A stretch of 37,189 nt of DNA from Sandaracinaceae bacterium. Its GTDB lineage: Bacteria > Myxococcota_A > Polyangia > Polyangiales > Houyiibacteriaceae. Both the position numbers and the translations under genes were made by a program. Below the pieces are notes generated by a model. The model saw only the letters and a program-made list of their open reading frames with translations. It ran no database searches and was not told the origin of the DNA. Where the stretch lies: positions 1-37,189 of the forward strand of contig JADJJE010000039.1 of assembly GCA_016706685.1 (NCBI GenBank), written 5' to 3'. Below are positions 1 through 10,169 of the stretch, one piece after another. Every line of letters starts with the position of its first letter. Position 1 is the stretch's first letter.

Positions 1-318
1 GATGCTCGTCGCGCGCACTCGTCCATCGGTGCTCTGAACCAACCCAGTAGCGTTGGGTGGAGAAACGCGATGCTTGATCTAGCACGCGCTGCATCTCTGA
101 CTCGTCTAACAAGTTAATGGTACGACCTTCGCGTCCTTCTAGGAGGGCGAGAGCCGCGCCGAGGTTGTGACGCCCTTCACGTCCGCGCTCTGCAGTGATG
201 GCTTGCCAATCTGGCCATCCGTTATGTGTATCAAGCGACAATAGATCGAAAGCATCGTGGATTCTTTCCGGATCTTCAATTGCTACAACCGCCGCGATAA
301 TTATCAGGTCCGCGAGGC
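1..318 (-). CDS. Distal C-terminal tip of the RHS/TcC-like protein, in a shifted frame (partial)
   Basis: A minus-strand frame is open from well above position 318 to the left edge. It has no ATG or GTG start of its own, so it is unlikely to be an independent gene. Restoring one base at the GG run at 316-317 joins it to the preceding RHS frame, giving a Gly/Ala-rich segment followed by ADLIIIAAVVAIEDPERI. This is the position of the variable toxin domain in RHS/TcC proteins, after the DPxG cleavage motif. About 105 residues are visible, including NGWPDWQAITAERGREG. I do not recognise a toxin family. It could instead be an unrelated gene with an unusual start. The 3' end lies outside the window. 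Confidence 0.45.
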
Positions 319-2417
319 GCCGACACCAGTCGACGCGATGGCGCCCATACCGGCTGATGACGCCAAGGCGGCACCCGTACCAGCCGCACCTCCGGCGAAA
401 GTCGCCACTCTCGAGTCCCCAGCCATCTCGTCTCCGACCACAGCTGATCCTCCGCCGATTCCGAGAATGGCAAGTGCAGTTGTGATCGCGTTCTCTCCTC
501 TTGGGTCGACGTAGACAAGTGGGGAGCCTCGCATCGCACCATATGTGCTCACCGCTTCATCGGCGCGTTCGGTTCGACTCACAACAGTCGCGAACAACGG
601 ATCGGTCGCAGCCACCGTCAAAGCCGAGTGTCCAGTTACCTTGCCAGTGGTAAGCTGAGCCCAGTGACCTCGTCCCTCTCTCCCCCGTGTGGCTGCGCTC
701 GGGCAGTGGGCTGACTGGGCCCGCGGATGCCCGTACGGGTAGTGCTCCAAGCGCTGCACTACGCCGCCCGCTTCATCCGTCGACAAGCCCACGCTGCCGA
801 GGTGGTCGCCGTGCCAGTACTCGACCGCCCCATCGCCCGCGAGCAGCAAGCCCCGCGCGGCGCTCCGCAGCGTGTCGTCCACACTGCGTTCGCTGGTGAC
901 GCCGGGCACACCCGTCACCCCCGCCTCGTTGGCGCGGACGACCCACGCATCTGCCGCGTTCACCTGCCCGTCACCCCGGCGAGGTGCGCCGTCAGAGTGC
1001 GTGGTTATCGCCGAATCGCCACGTTGCACCTGGGCCACGCGCTCGCCGTTCACGGTGACGTATACCGTTACAATGCCGTCGCGCACCTCGACGTCGGGTC
1101 GCAGGTAGTGCGTGCGCTGGCCGTTGTCTTCCTTGACCACGCGGTCGCGGGTGGCGCCGTAGGCGAAGCGGGCCACGGGCTGGCCGCCGTCTTGACTCTC
1201 CACGGCGCTGAGCCTGCCCATGAAGTCCCAGGTGTTGAGCTGGCCTTCGCGGGTAATCATGTTGCCGGCGGCGTCGTAGGTGTACGTCTGCGCGCCTCCG
1301 GCGGCCTCGTCCGAGATGCTGGACACTGCGTGTGGGCCTGCGCCGGTGCCTTCCTGCCCGTAGCGCAGCTCCCCCAGGTGCATCAAGCTCTCGCGCCGGC
1401 GGTCCGAGGTCTTCTCCACCAGGTTGTCGACAGTGTCATAGGTGTAAGCCAGCCACTCGGCGGTGGCGCGGCCCTCGTCGAGGTAAGCGGCGGTCAGCCG
1501 ATAGAGCGCGTCGTACTCGAAGCGGCCTGCGCTGGTGGCCTCCAGCGCCTCGGCCGGGCGCGCGTCTTCGAGCGCCACCAGGTGGTCGGCGCGGTTGAAG
1601 CGGTAGGTGTAGTCCTGGAGCGTGCCGGTGGGTCCGCTTGTCTCCAACGTGTCGAGGCGCAGGCGGGCGTCATACGTGCGCACGGTGCTGGTGCCGTTGG
1701 CGAAGCGGGTGCGGGCGGGCAGGTTCTGGGCGTTGAAGGTGACCGACTCCACTACACCTTCGATGCTCCGTTCGCGCGAGAGGCCGTCGTAGGCGCGTGC
1801 CACCTCGTAGCCCCCGGGGTATGTGGTGGTGGTGACGCGATTGGCGTTGTCGAAGGCGTCGATGACCGTGTAGCGCACGCCCTCCCTGAGCGAATGCGAG
1901 GTCACCAGTCGGCTGCGCGCGTCCCGCACCATGCGGTCCACGCCCCGAAGGCCATCCAAGAGCGGGTAGGACACGCTGGCCGCCATGCCCTCCGAGTACG
2001 TGCACTCCGTGCATGCGACGTCGCGATCGTAGCGGGTCTCCACCACGGTTCCCATGGGATTGGCGTCGTCCCAGAAGGCCGTCTGGCGGTTGGCCTCGTC
2101 GAAGCTTGAGCGTGTGATCACGCCCCGCGCGTCGGTGCGCGAGAGCGCGTTGTTGGCGTCGTCGTACGTGAAGCGCGTGATGCCGCTGTCCGGGTGCGTG
2201 ACCTCGGCGATGCGGCTGGCCAAGTCGTACACCTGCCACTGCTCGTTCTCATGGTCGTCAAGCAGGCTGCGGGTGCGGCCCAGCGCGTCGTACCGAAACG
2301 CGATGACCACCGGCGGCCCCTCACGAGCTAGGAGACGCTCGAGCCGCAGCGTGCGGCCAAGGCCGTCGGCCACGGTGGTGGTGGGCGTGTTCACGTGTGG
2401 GCTGCTCGGGTCGAAGT
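304..2417 (-). CDS. RHS-repeat (TcC-like) half of the SpvB/TcB-RHS protein, frameshifted
   Basis: This frame continues the SpvB/TcB gene after a one-base loss at about 2418, where GGCGAGACTTC stands where GGCGAGGACTTC would keep the frame. It carries many YD/RHS repeats, such as FRYDALGRTRSLLDD, FTYDDANNALSRTDARG and YTYDAAGNMITREG. These are followed by the core landmark WHGDHLGSVGLSTDEAG (about 764-815) and LEHYPYG (about 730-750), then a DP-containing end with YVDPRGE. RHS repeats build the hollow beta-cocoon that encloses a C-terminal effector. Between LEHYPYG and TDPLF (about 620-740) the core is degraded: its signature is readable only in another frame and with stops. The frame closes at 304 after a Gly/Ala-rich stretch, probably because of another one-base loss at 316-317. 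It is either one gene with sequencing indels or a decaying gene. Confidence 0.75.
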
Positions 2418-5400
2418 CTCGCCATCGTACGCCACTGTGCGCAAGGGGAAGTAGTCGGTGCGGAGGGTGGTGGCGGTGCCGTACACGCTCTCGTCGGGCT
2501 GGGTCACCTGTTGCACCCGGCCGGTGGCGTCGAATTGCGAGCGCAGCAGGCGCACACCGCTGGGCGCGGTGCGGTCGCAGGCGGCGCTGGTGCCGATGTA
2601 GGGCTGGTACACCCGGCTTGGCTCGCCCTGGATGTTGAAGGTGACGTACCCCGTGGTCTGGTAGCTCCCGTCGCCGACGGCGGAGCGGTTCTGCACCGTC
2701 CGGCCCATGCTGTCCACGCAGTCGATGGCCTCGAGGTCTGCCGTGACAGCGCCCGAGACCGTGCGGGTACGCGTAATGATGCGGCTCACGGGCTCCACCA
2801 AGTCGTAGGCGTACTCCGTGGTAGGCGTGGCCAGCGAGTCTCCCGGCTGTGCGATGCCAACGACGCGCCCGAACTCGTCGTAACCGTAGCCAGTCTCGCG
2901 GCGCTCGCTCGTGTTGGTGGTGTCCACGATGCGCATCCACGCCGTGGACCTCGTCACCTGCTCGAGCAGCGGGTCGTAGCCCACCTCCATGCGGAGCGCG
3001 TAGAACTCGCTGCGCACCGACGGGTCATCGAACATCCTCAGCTCCGCGGTGGGCAACACACCATCCGCGTCGTACTCCATGCGCGTGTCGTGGCCGTTAG
3101 GGTCGCGCGCCACCGTGACGTTGCCGTGGGCGTCGTGAGCCAAGCGGCTGGTCTGGATGAAGTAGCTCCCGCCCGCGTCGCGCCGAGCCTCGGTGCGTCG
3201 CACGGTCCCACGCGTCAGGGACTGCCACGGCAAGCCCTGGAAGTCCGGTCCGTCGTAGTAGGTGCGCTCGTCCGTGATCTGCGCGCTCCCTTCCACGCCG
3301 TACATCTGCTTCTGATACGCGGCCCTCAGGATCCAGCGGCCTCCTGTCGCGGCACCCGGAGCAATGAAGCGCTGGATCTCGTGCATCTCGTCGCCGCGGC
3401 AGCTCGCATCGCAGGGCTCACCTTGGACCTCGGAGCTGCGGCCCTCGCACGAAGTGCACGCACCGCCGCCCACCATGGTAACGCCCAGTTGGTGCTTCTC
3501 GGTCTGGTTGCCGTAACCGTCGTGAACATAGGTCTCCTGCAACGTGACCCACTCGATCGCGGCCGCGCCTTCTTGGATGACCGTGGTCTTGCTCTCGTTG
3601 CACAGCCAGCGGATCGGATTCGTCACTCCCGCCGTCGCGATCTGCGCGAGCGTGCAGTCGTCATACGCGTAGCTCTCTGTGGACAGCACACGGCCGGCGC
3701 TCTCGATCTGCTTTTCGGTGACGAGCCCATGCCGGTAGCGATCGCTCACGCCCAGGTCGAAGTGAAGGACGCTCCGGCCGTCTTCCATCGAGTCGTCGCC
3801 CTCGGCGAAGACCTCCACCTCACCAAAGCCGCGGAACTGGCTCTCCTCGCCATCGTAGTATCCGTCGCGGTAGTGTATGCGCTGGATCTGGCGCACCTGG
3901 CTCAGTGTGTCGTACGTCGTGTATTGCTCCAGCACCTGCATCGCGTGCGGAAGCCGGTGCTCCCATTCGCTCGGTCCACCGTCGCGGCCCATGTGCGAAA
4001 CCGTGGTGCCGTAGGTCATCTCGATGACCTTGCCGATGCCGTTTTCGATGCGGCTCAGGAGGTTCGGCTGCTCGGGAAAGAGCTCCACGTACGTCACCAT
4101 GCCCGACGCATTGATGTAGACCACATCGGTGCTGCCCGAGCCGTTCATGTCGGCGAAGCGGATCGAGATGGCGCTCGTGCGCTCCAGCAGCGAGCCCTCG
4201 ACCTGCGCCGAGGTGATGGTCTGCATGGGCTCGAACTCGGTGCCGTCGCAGTTGAGAGCGAAGCGGATCTCGGTCCCCTGCACGACCACCACGTCGGTGA
4301 GGTTGTCGCCGTTGAGGTCCGTGAACTCCATCTCCGCCGGCGTCAGCGTGCCTGGCAGCCCGAACATCTCGCGCGTGGCGCCGAAGTCGCCGTGGCCAAG
4401 GTTCATCCAGTAGAAGACCGCACCCGGGACCGCTTGGACGAGGTCCACCATCCCGTCGCCGTTCATGTCGACCAGGCGCAGACCATCGGTCGTGAAGCTG
4501 CGCCCCACGCCCGCGATGCTCGTCGCCGCCTGGTACACGCCGTTGTTGTTGCGGTGGAACCACGCGCCCGATCCGTCGAGGTGCACCACGTCGATGGCCC
4601 GGTCGTAGTCCACGTCCATGAAGCGCTGGTTCGCGTCGCCGCTGAAGCTCGGAAGCCCCGTGTCCATCAGCGCCTGCGCGTCCCAGTCGCCCGTGCCCCG
4701 CCCGAACAGCACGCGGTCGTTCAGGCCATCCACCATGTCCACGAACCCGTCGCCGTTCAGGTCCACCATCTCCACTTCGGAGGACGACAGCGCCATCGCA
4801 CCACTGCCCGCGGTGGCGCTGGTCATCACCGGCGACAGCGACGTCTCCCCCGCGGTGTTCACCGTCTGCACGAACATCCGGTGCACCCCGCCCGTGGTGT
4901 CCACCACGTCGGGCAGCGCGTCCCCGTTGATGTCCAGGAGATCCGCGTCCCCCGTCCGGAAGTCCACGCCCACGCTGCCGATGGACCGCACGTACGCCGG
5001 CTCGCAGCCGGGGTCTCCACTCGCGCACGTAGGGTCGAACCCGCGCGTGTAGGCAAAGCGGAAGAAGATGGGGTAAGGGTTGGTGTCGCCGGTCCCGAAC
5101 GTGGTCACCCGCGCCAGACGCGTGAGCCCGCCCGTCATCGTGTACGGCTCGTAGCTCAGCAGGTAGCGCCTGAGCTGGAGCCCCTCCACCAGGACGCGCA
5201 CGTTGCGAAGGCGTCGGTTGAGCAGCACCTCCACACCGGGCTTGCCGTCCGACAGCACGTCCTCGCGCGCCTCGTACTCGAGCTCCACCTCGTAGCGAGG
5301 GTCGTTGCCTCGGTACACCCATCCGATGTGCACCAGGTACGGGCGCCCACCGTCGAGCTCGTAGTCGTAGCGGATGGCGTGGTCGTAGGTGTCCACCATC

Positions 5401-6014
5401 TCGACCAAGCTGTAGGAGTAGGTGCCGCGCGAGCCCGCCATGCGTGCGTTGGGAACCAGCACACCCGCAGCCGTGGCGCCGTAGTAGCCCACCCGACCGT
5501 CGGGGAACTCTGCGCGCCAGTATCCTGCCGTCCCGTTGCCCGTGGCCCCGTCCGTGCCCAGCCACGTGTAGCGAACGAAGCTACCTTCGAAGCGAGCGCG
5601 GTACGTGCTCGACCCCGGCAGTCGCACCAGCTCCGACCCCTCATGCGCGAAGAGATCCGCCGTGTCGTAGTCCGGCACCCCGCGCGAGGTCATCCGCTCG
5701 ATGCTGTCCACACCACTCAGTGTCCAGCCCATGCCCACGGCGGACTGGCCACCCGTGCTCGAGTAGGAGAGTCGCAGCGACGGCGAGAACCCGTTGTACC
5801 GCCGGGGCACCAGAACGGCACCCCGTAGGAGACCACCCCCCATGTTGAAGTTGACGCTCGCGTCCTCGCCGACGCCCTCGAGCGAACCAGGACCGCTCGG
5901 CAGCTTCAGACGCGACGGAGAGAGTCCGCCTCCTTCATTCTGAGCTTGTGCGGTGGGCCCCGGAGAGAGTCCAAGCACCACCAAGCTCAGTAGACCAAGA
6001 ACACGCTTCGCCAT
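2391..6014 (-). CDS. SpvB/TcB-like protein with signal peptide, FG-GAP/VCBS repeats and start of RHS region
   Basis: I start the gene at the ATG at 6014, which has a GAGGGTG ribosome-binding sequence just upstream; an in-frame start at 6074 would overlap the previous gene. Residues 1-25 (MAKRVLGLLSLVVLGLSPGP then TAQAQ) form a Sec signal peptide. An SpvB/TcB N-terminal domain follows: LKLPSGPGSLEGVGED, SYSSTGGQSAVGMGWTLSG, then DTADLFAHEGSELVRL. At least four FG-GAP/VCBS-type repeats with calcium-loop cores (DINGDALPDVV, DLNGDGFVDMV, DMNGDGMVDLV, DLNGDNLTDVV) span about residues 350-630. A TcB middle-domain motif, LLSRIENGIGKVIEMTYG, follows at about 650, then RHS-type repeats. In Tc toxins, TcB with TcC forms the cocoon that docks on the TcA pore. 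Canonical TcB proteins lack a signal peptide, so this one is unusual. The frame stops at 2391, soon after the probable one-base loss at 2418. It is the last gene of a five-gene run. Confidence 0.85.
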   Translation of the reverse strand: MAKRVLGLLSLVVLGLSPGPTAQAQNEGGGLSPSRLKLPSGPGSLEGVGEDASVNFNMGGGLLRGAVLVPRRYNGFSPSLRLSYSSTGGQSAVGMGWTLSGVDSIERMTSRGVPDYDTADLFAHEGSELVRLPGSSTYRARFEGSFVRYTWLGTDGATGNGTAGYWRAEFPDGRVGYYGATAAGVLVPNARMAGSRGTYSYSLVEMVDTYDHAIRYDYELDGGRPYLVHIGWVYRGNDPRYEVELEYEAREDVLSDGKPGVEVLLNRRLRNVRVLVEGLQLRRYLLSYEPYTMTGGLTRLARVTTFGTGDTNPYPIFFRFAYTRGFDPTCASGDPGCEPAYVRSIGSVGVDFRTGDADLLDINGDALPDVVDTTGGVHRMFVQTVNTAGETSLSPVMTSATAGSGAMALSSSEVEMVDLNGDGFVDMVDGLNDRVLFGRGTGDWDAQALMDTGLPSFSGDANQRFMDVDYDRAIDVVHLDGSGAWFHRNNNGVYQAATSIAGVGRSFTTDGLRLVDMNGDGMVDLVQAVPGAVFYWMNLGHGDFGATREMFGLPGTLTPAEMEFTDLNGDNLTDVVVVQGTEIRFALNCDGTEFEPMQTITSAQVEGSLLERTSAISIRFADMNGSGSTDVVYINASGMVTYVELFPEQPNLLSRIENGIGKVIEMTYGTTVSHMGRDGGPSEWEHRLPHAMQVLEQYTTYDTLSQVRQIQRIHYRDGYYDGEESQFRGFGEVEVFAEGDDSMEDGRSVLHFDLGVSDRYRHGLVTEKQIESAGRVLSTESYAYDDCTLAQIATAGVTNPIRWLCNESKTTVIQEGAAAIEWVTLQETYVHDGYGNQTEKHQLGVTMVGGGACTSCEGRSSEVQGEPCDASCRGDEMHEIQRFIAPGAATGGRWILRAAYQKQMYGVEGSAQITDERTYYDGPDFQGLPWQSLTRGTVRRTEARRDAGGSYFIQTSRLAHDAHGNVTVARDPNGHDTRMEYDADGVLPTAELRMFDDPSVRSEFYALRMEVGYDPLLEQVTRSTAWMRIVDTTNTSERRETGYGYDEFGRVVGIAQPGDSLATPTTEYAYDLVEPVSRIITRTRTVSGAVTADLEAIDCVDSMGRTVQNRSAVGDGSYQTTGYVTFNIQGEPSRVYQPYIGTSAACDRTAPSGVRLLRSQFDATGRVQQVTQPDESVYGTATTLRTDYFPLRTVAYDGETSTRAAHT

Positions 6015-6070
6015 CGGCACCCTCGCCCTGAATGAATCGTCACGACGTGCGTGAGCACGCTGCGCTCTCG

Positions 6071-6556
6071 TCACAGCGTGACCAGCGCCCCGCCCAGGCT
6101 CTCGCCCTGCCGGTCGAAGCAGTTGGTCTGCTCGAGCGTGAGCGGTTCGTCGCCTTCCAGATACCCAAGCGTGACCCCTGTCCCGATCGGGCTGTCCTCG
6201 CCAGAGATCACGGTCACCGCAGTGCGTCGTCCTCGCCGCACGGATGCCCCGCGCACGGAGTCGTCGAACCGCACGCTGGTGAGCTCGGTGGCTCCATCCA
6301 CCACCACGAACTCACAAGCTCGAGCGTCCTGTGACAAGACTTGGACGGTCAGTTCCTGCGGCCGGACGCACATGTTCTGATGGCAGTCGAGCCCGTCGCT
6401 GCAAGCGCCCAGCGCGCTGCACGCGCAGTCGCGCTGACCGGGCAGGCAATCGCCACGCCCGTCCCCGCAGCCGAAAAGCAGTCCTCCAATCAACAACAGC
6501 GCCGCTGCTGCAGTTCGGAGAAAGGTTGGGCACAGGCCGCGGAGTTCTTCCAGCAT
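6071..6556 (-). CDS. Small lipoprotein with cysteine-rich module
   Basis: A 161-residue protein with a lipoprotein signal ending LLIGGLLFGC; lipidation would fall on that Cys. After a short linker comes the pattern CLPGQRDCACSALGACSDGL followed by DCHQNMC, the same spacing seen in the two larger lipoproteins of this operon. The remaining ~100 residues look like a single small beta domain (LTVQVLSQDARACEFVVVDG, VTLGYLEGDEPLTLEQTNC). No enzymatic motif is seen. The ATG at 6556 lies 4 bases after the frame-corrected stop of the preceding gene, which supports translational coupling. It is immediately upstream of the SpvB/TcB-like gene, with a 56-base gap, so it may act as a membrane anchor or adaptor for it. 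The function is unknown. Confidence 0.7.
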   Translation of the reverse strand: MLEELRGLCPTFLRTAAAALLLIGGLLFGCGDGRGDCLPGQRDCACSALGACSDGLDCHQNMCVRPQELTVQVLSQDARACEFVVVDGATELTSVRFDDSVRGASVRRGRRTAVTVISGEDSPIGTGVTLGYLEGDEPLTLEQTNCFDRQGESLGGALVTL

Positions 6557-6560
6557 CGTA

Positions 6561-7585
6561 CTACCAGGTCAGGCACGCCGCGCGACAGATCGTTTGATTG
6601 TCGGTGGCGCCTCGCGTGAGTGCCCAAGTTGAAGCCCCCGTGTCACCGTACACGAGTCGTTCTCGGCGCTGCCGACGTTGTCGTTTGTGGTCATCTGGGT
6701 GAGGAAACAAATCGATGCGGTACTCGACGCAAGCTGAACCGTGGGAGTCGTTCCATCCGCCACCGGATATGTCGTCGTCACAGCCAGTGCACTATTCGGA
6801 AGGTTCACCGACCCGAGAAAAGTTGCCCCCCCCACAACACTGAGGGACCCGGCCAACGCGGTCGTACTCCCAACGTTGAGGGTCCCGTCGATGTCGACGT
6901 CCCCTGCCACCACAAGGTCGCCACCCGTCGGATTGGTTGTCATGTGCGTGCCGATACGCAATCCGGAAACGATGTCACCCTTGCCGGCCACGACGAGGTC
7001 ACCATTGGCGGGATCCGTGATGGTGTGGTTCCCTACCCTTATGCCGCTCGTGACCACCAGGTCTCCCGTCGGAGCATCTAAGCTGGAGTTCCCTACGGAG
7101 ACACCACCGCCGGTGCGGAAGTCGCCTGTGCCCGTGAGCGCACCGGTGACCGAGAAGTCGCCTCCGCTTCGACGGGCGTCTGCTGCACGCAACGCGTACG
7201 GGGCCGCAAGAAGGCGCTGGCGACCGTTCATGGTCGTTCCGTCGACCGTGATCTGCAACCACACCTCGCTGTTGCTCCAGATGTCGGCCAGTCCAGCCGG
7301 CGCGGTGCTGCCAAGCGCGACGGAGAACTGACCGTTGGCCACGACGACGCCAGGCGACCCGTACGTCTCCGAGAACAAGACTGAGCCTCCCGTCTCGGCG
7401 GTATAGAGCGTGAAGCTCATCGCCAAGGTCTCGTTCGCAGGCACCCCGTCACGCTCGAGGTATCCGGTGTAAGGGATAACCTGCGGAGGGGGCCCACTGA
7501 ATGGCCCGGTCTGCGCGGAAACCATCACCGCGCCGAACCCAAGCAGGAAGAGGGCGTTCATCAAATAGAGTTTCTTGTTCGTCAT
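6561..7585 (-). CDS. Secreted tail-fibre-like protein with stacked beta repeats (C-terminus frameshifted)
   Basis: The start is the ATG at 7585, six bases after AGGAG; an ATG three bases earlier is also possible. Residues 1-25 form a signal peptide ending VMVSAQ. The next domain (IPYTGYLERDGVPANETLAM to RQRLLAAPYALRAADA) is the N-terminal module common in secreted tail-fibre-like proteins of Myxococcota. It is followed by short repeats of the type GDLVVxxGIRVGNHTITDPA and GDLVVAGKGDIVSGLRIGTH, probably a trimeric beta-helix stem. As sequenced the frame ends at 6569 with a basic, unrelated tail. Adding one base to the C5 run at 6635-6639 instead gives STWALTRGATDNQTICRAAC followed by LTW and a TAG at 6561-6563. 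The two Cys and the Trp ending fit this protein type. Its likely role is a surface fibre or receptor-binding partner of the toxin-like proteins. Confidence 0.7.
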
Positions 7586-7603
7586 CATCGTCTCCTGCAG
7601 GGC

Positions 7604-10161
7604 CTAGCGGCTCCTGAAAATCCTGTAGAACCCGTCACTGCTCTGCAGCTCCTGGTCGGAGTGAGTGTCGGAAGGAACGCCACCCCGAAGAGAAAACCCG
7701 CCGCCGGCGAGAATTCCCCCCGTGGCAGCAGGACCGGAAGAAAGCGCGAAGTCGCCGCACAGCCATGTCCCAGAGCGAGTGGCCGGATCGAATCCGCCAC
7801 TCTGGAGTGCACGGTCGCTGCTGATGTTGCCACTGGCATTGACACCTCCGCCGCAGCCAATGTGACAGGTCGACACAACTCGATCCACCCCGTCCTCCTG
7901 AATGGTAACGCTGCCTGCATACGGAACGTCACAGCCACAGACCGCGTCGCCAAAGCGCGTGGCGTCGCCGTTGTCACACACGAACGCAACCCCCCAGTCC
8001 GGGTTGTACATATCGCACTCTGACTCGCCGATCTCCGTGCACTCGTTCCGACACCCGCGGATGTAGTCGGCGGGAGGCCGGTTCGCGTTCACGTACCCCA
8101 TGGACACCCAGCGGATGGTGCCAGCCGTGTAGGTCGCGATGGGCGCACAAAGGACCACAGGAAGGTCGGGATTGACGGTCGACGTTCCGGGCTCCACGGT
8201 GGAAGCGCCAGTCGGCGCACAGCTGAACCCGTTCCAGGTTGGGTGCTCCTCCTCCCCGTTCCCATCCAGCTTCCACGCGAGCGTGGAACCCCGCGTCATC
8301 AGGGTGTACGGCTCCTCACGCGTGCTGGTCGTGTAGTCCGTGGGCGAAACAACGGCCACACATCTGAACTGGCTGTGATGCAGCATCCCCCCCCAGGCCT
8401 CTCCCTGTGACGCGAAATCAAAGGTTGTTTTGTTGATCTGCTCGGGGTCGTCATAGAGACTATCGATGTGCCGGTCACAGCTAGCCCAGTAATCGTTCCC
8501 GGCATCCTCTGGGTAGGTAAGGGGCACGGAGCGGACTCCCGGACCCCTCTGTCGCTCGCGAACTACGTATGTGCCGGGATCAGCCGTTTCAGCACCCGCG
8601 ACATACCAACCATCATGGAGTTCCACGAAGTGGGTTAGCTGCCGGTAGCGGTTGTAGAGCGCAGACAAACCGGGGGTCGCAAACCGGGGACCCGCCAGCA
8701 CACTTTGCTCCCACTCCTCCACGTCGCGCACGGCGTTGTCGTTGTAGTCTCCCCTGACGGACGTCGGATCCGAGGCGGATCCGGACCCGCATGCCTTGGT
8801 CAGACTGTTGAGCTGAGCACTCGCGAGAGATCCCGTGTTGAGCGTCAGGGTGTTGTTGCGGCTATCAATCGCCGCTCCCTCGTACAGCGGCAGTGGGGCG
8901 GCCGAAAAATCCAATGTCCGCACCTGGCCATCGGTGTTGGTCAAGTGCACTTCCGACACCGTACGCAGGCTGCACTTGGCGGAATCCTGTTCCCACGCGT
9001 TGGTTGAGGCGATTCGTGGGTAGGCGCTGTCGTTTACCCAGCCGTCCGTGTCGTCGTCACAACTCTGGGCGTGACCCTCCGAGTTGGGAAAGTAGCCTTC
9101 GTTCACTTCACACACACAGGTGCTCCCGGGGCCCGCAGCCGTCGCAAGGCGGCGGCCAGTTTCATTCGGCCGGTCACACACAATGGTGTTCGCACAGGCA
9201 TAGCACCCTCCCACAGGGCTAAGGTTGTCCCAACCTTCGTCAGCTGGGCAGACCGTGCCACAAACCGCATCTTGGGTGGGTGACATGTCGAGGCAGACCT
9301 GACCAACCGGACACGTGAGATCGGTGCAAGTCACGCGCGGCCGACATGAGCCGGAACTGCCCACCCAAACGTATCCGCCGACGCAGGCTTCGGCGCAACG
9401 GGGGGTTGGCGATGTCTCGCAGACTCGGTTCAGTGCTGCGCAGCCCAAGTCTGCGCACGACTCGACCGCAACACACTCGTTGTTTCCGTCGAGCGCGTAT
9501 CCGGCGAGGCACGCGCCGCATTGGGTTGATGGGCCGATGGTGGTGCACTCACGGTTGAGGGTCGCGCACATCGCACAGCCGCTGGACGAATCGACGCATG
9601 TGCCCCCATATCGACAAAGCCGGACCGGCAACCGGTACAGGCAGCCGCGTTCCCCATCTGCACGCAGTCACGGTTCTGCGCCGCGCAACCGAGCGTCGCG
9701 CAGGTAGTCGCCCCAACGCACGCGGAACCCGCCAGCGACAGGCCAGGCAAGCAGGCGCCGCACAAGGCGCTGCCGCCACTGTCGTCGCAGGCACGACCGA
9801 GTGCCGCACACTGTGACGCGATGGAGGTGGCTCCGGCGTCACACGTCGCCCACACAACCTCTGCGCAACGGCCGCCACTCCACGAAAAACCGGGCTCGCA
9901 CTGGTCCTGGGTGCAAGCGAGGAGGCCGTTGGTCCCGGTGGCGCAGAGTTGGTTCGCCACGCAGCCGGCTTCGTCGCAGGTGGTGGCTGCCACGCACTCG
10001 TTGGAAGTGCACAGCAGACCCTCATCGCAAGCCAGATCGTCACAGGGACAACCCTGTTGACCCACGACACAGGCCTCCGCATCCACCGCGGCGTCATCGG
10101 GTGAATCACCTGGGCCGCACCCAACAATGAGCACAAAGAAGAGACCTAAGACTCGTCGCAT
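7604..10161 (-). CDS. Cysteine-rich lipoprotein of unknown function, split by a one-base indel
   Basis: The start is the ATG at 10161; a GTG at 10173 overlaps the upstream stop. MRRVLGLFFVLIVGC is a lipoprotein signal. It is followed by CVVGQQGCPCDDLACDEGLL then CTSNEC, the cysteine module shared with its two operon partners. Repeated EGF-like units of the type CATLGCAAQNRDC, CATLNRECTTIG and CADLGCAALNRVC continue to about residue 290. The reading frame breaks at the C5 run at 9603-9607; one more C joins GFVDMG to GTCVDSSSGCAMC and restores the repeat. The remaining ~550 residues form an extracellular-looking domain (YNRYRQLTHFVELHDGWYVA, YWASCDRHIDSLYDD, CDNGDATRFGDAVCGCDVPY) that I do not recognise. 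It sits between the TcA-like gene and the fibre gene with near-zero spacing. It is probably an accessory surface subunit. Confidence 0.7.
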
Positions 10162-10169
10162 GGTTTCTC

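Noticed and set aside
2391..2440. Programmed ribosomal frameshift in the TcB/RHS gene
   Set aside because: No slippery heptamer or pseudoknot is evident, and similar one-base losses occur in unrelated genes of the window.
2397..5828. Open frame of 1,143 codons on the plus strand opposite the SpvB/TcB gene
   Set aside because: His/Val/Arg-rich translation with no domain. It mirrors the codon structure of the high-GC minus-strand gene, whose domains are unmistakable.
7604..9631. Separate gene starting at 9631
   Set aside because: The start has no signal peptide, and its cysteine repeats continue the upstream frame after one base is added at 9603-9607.
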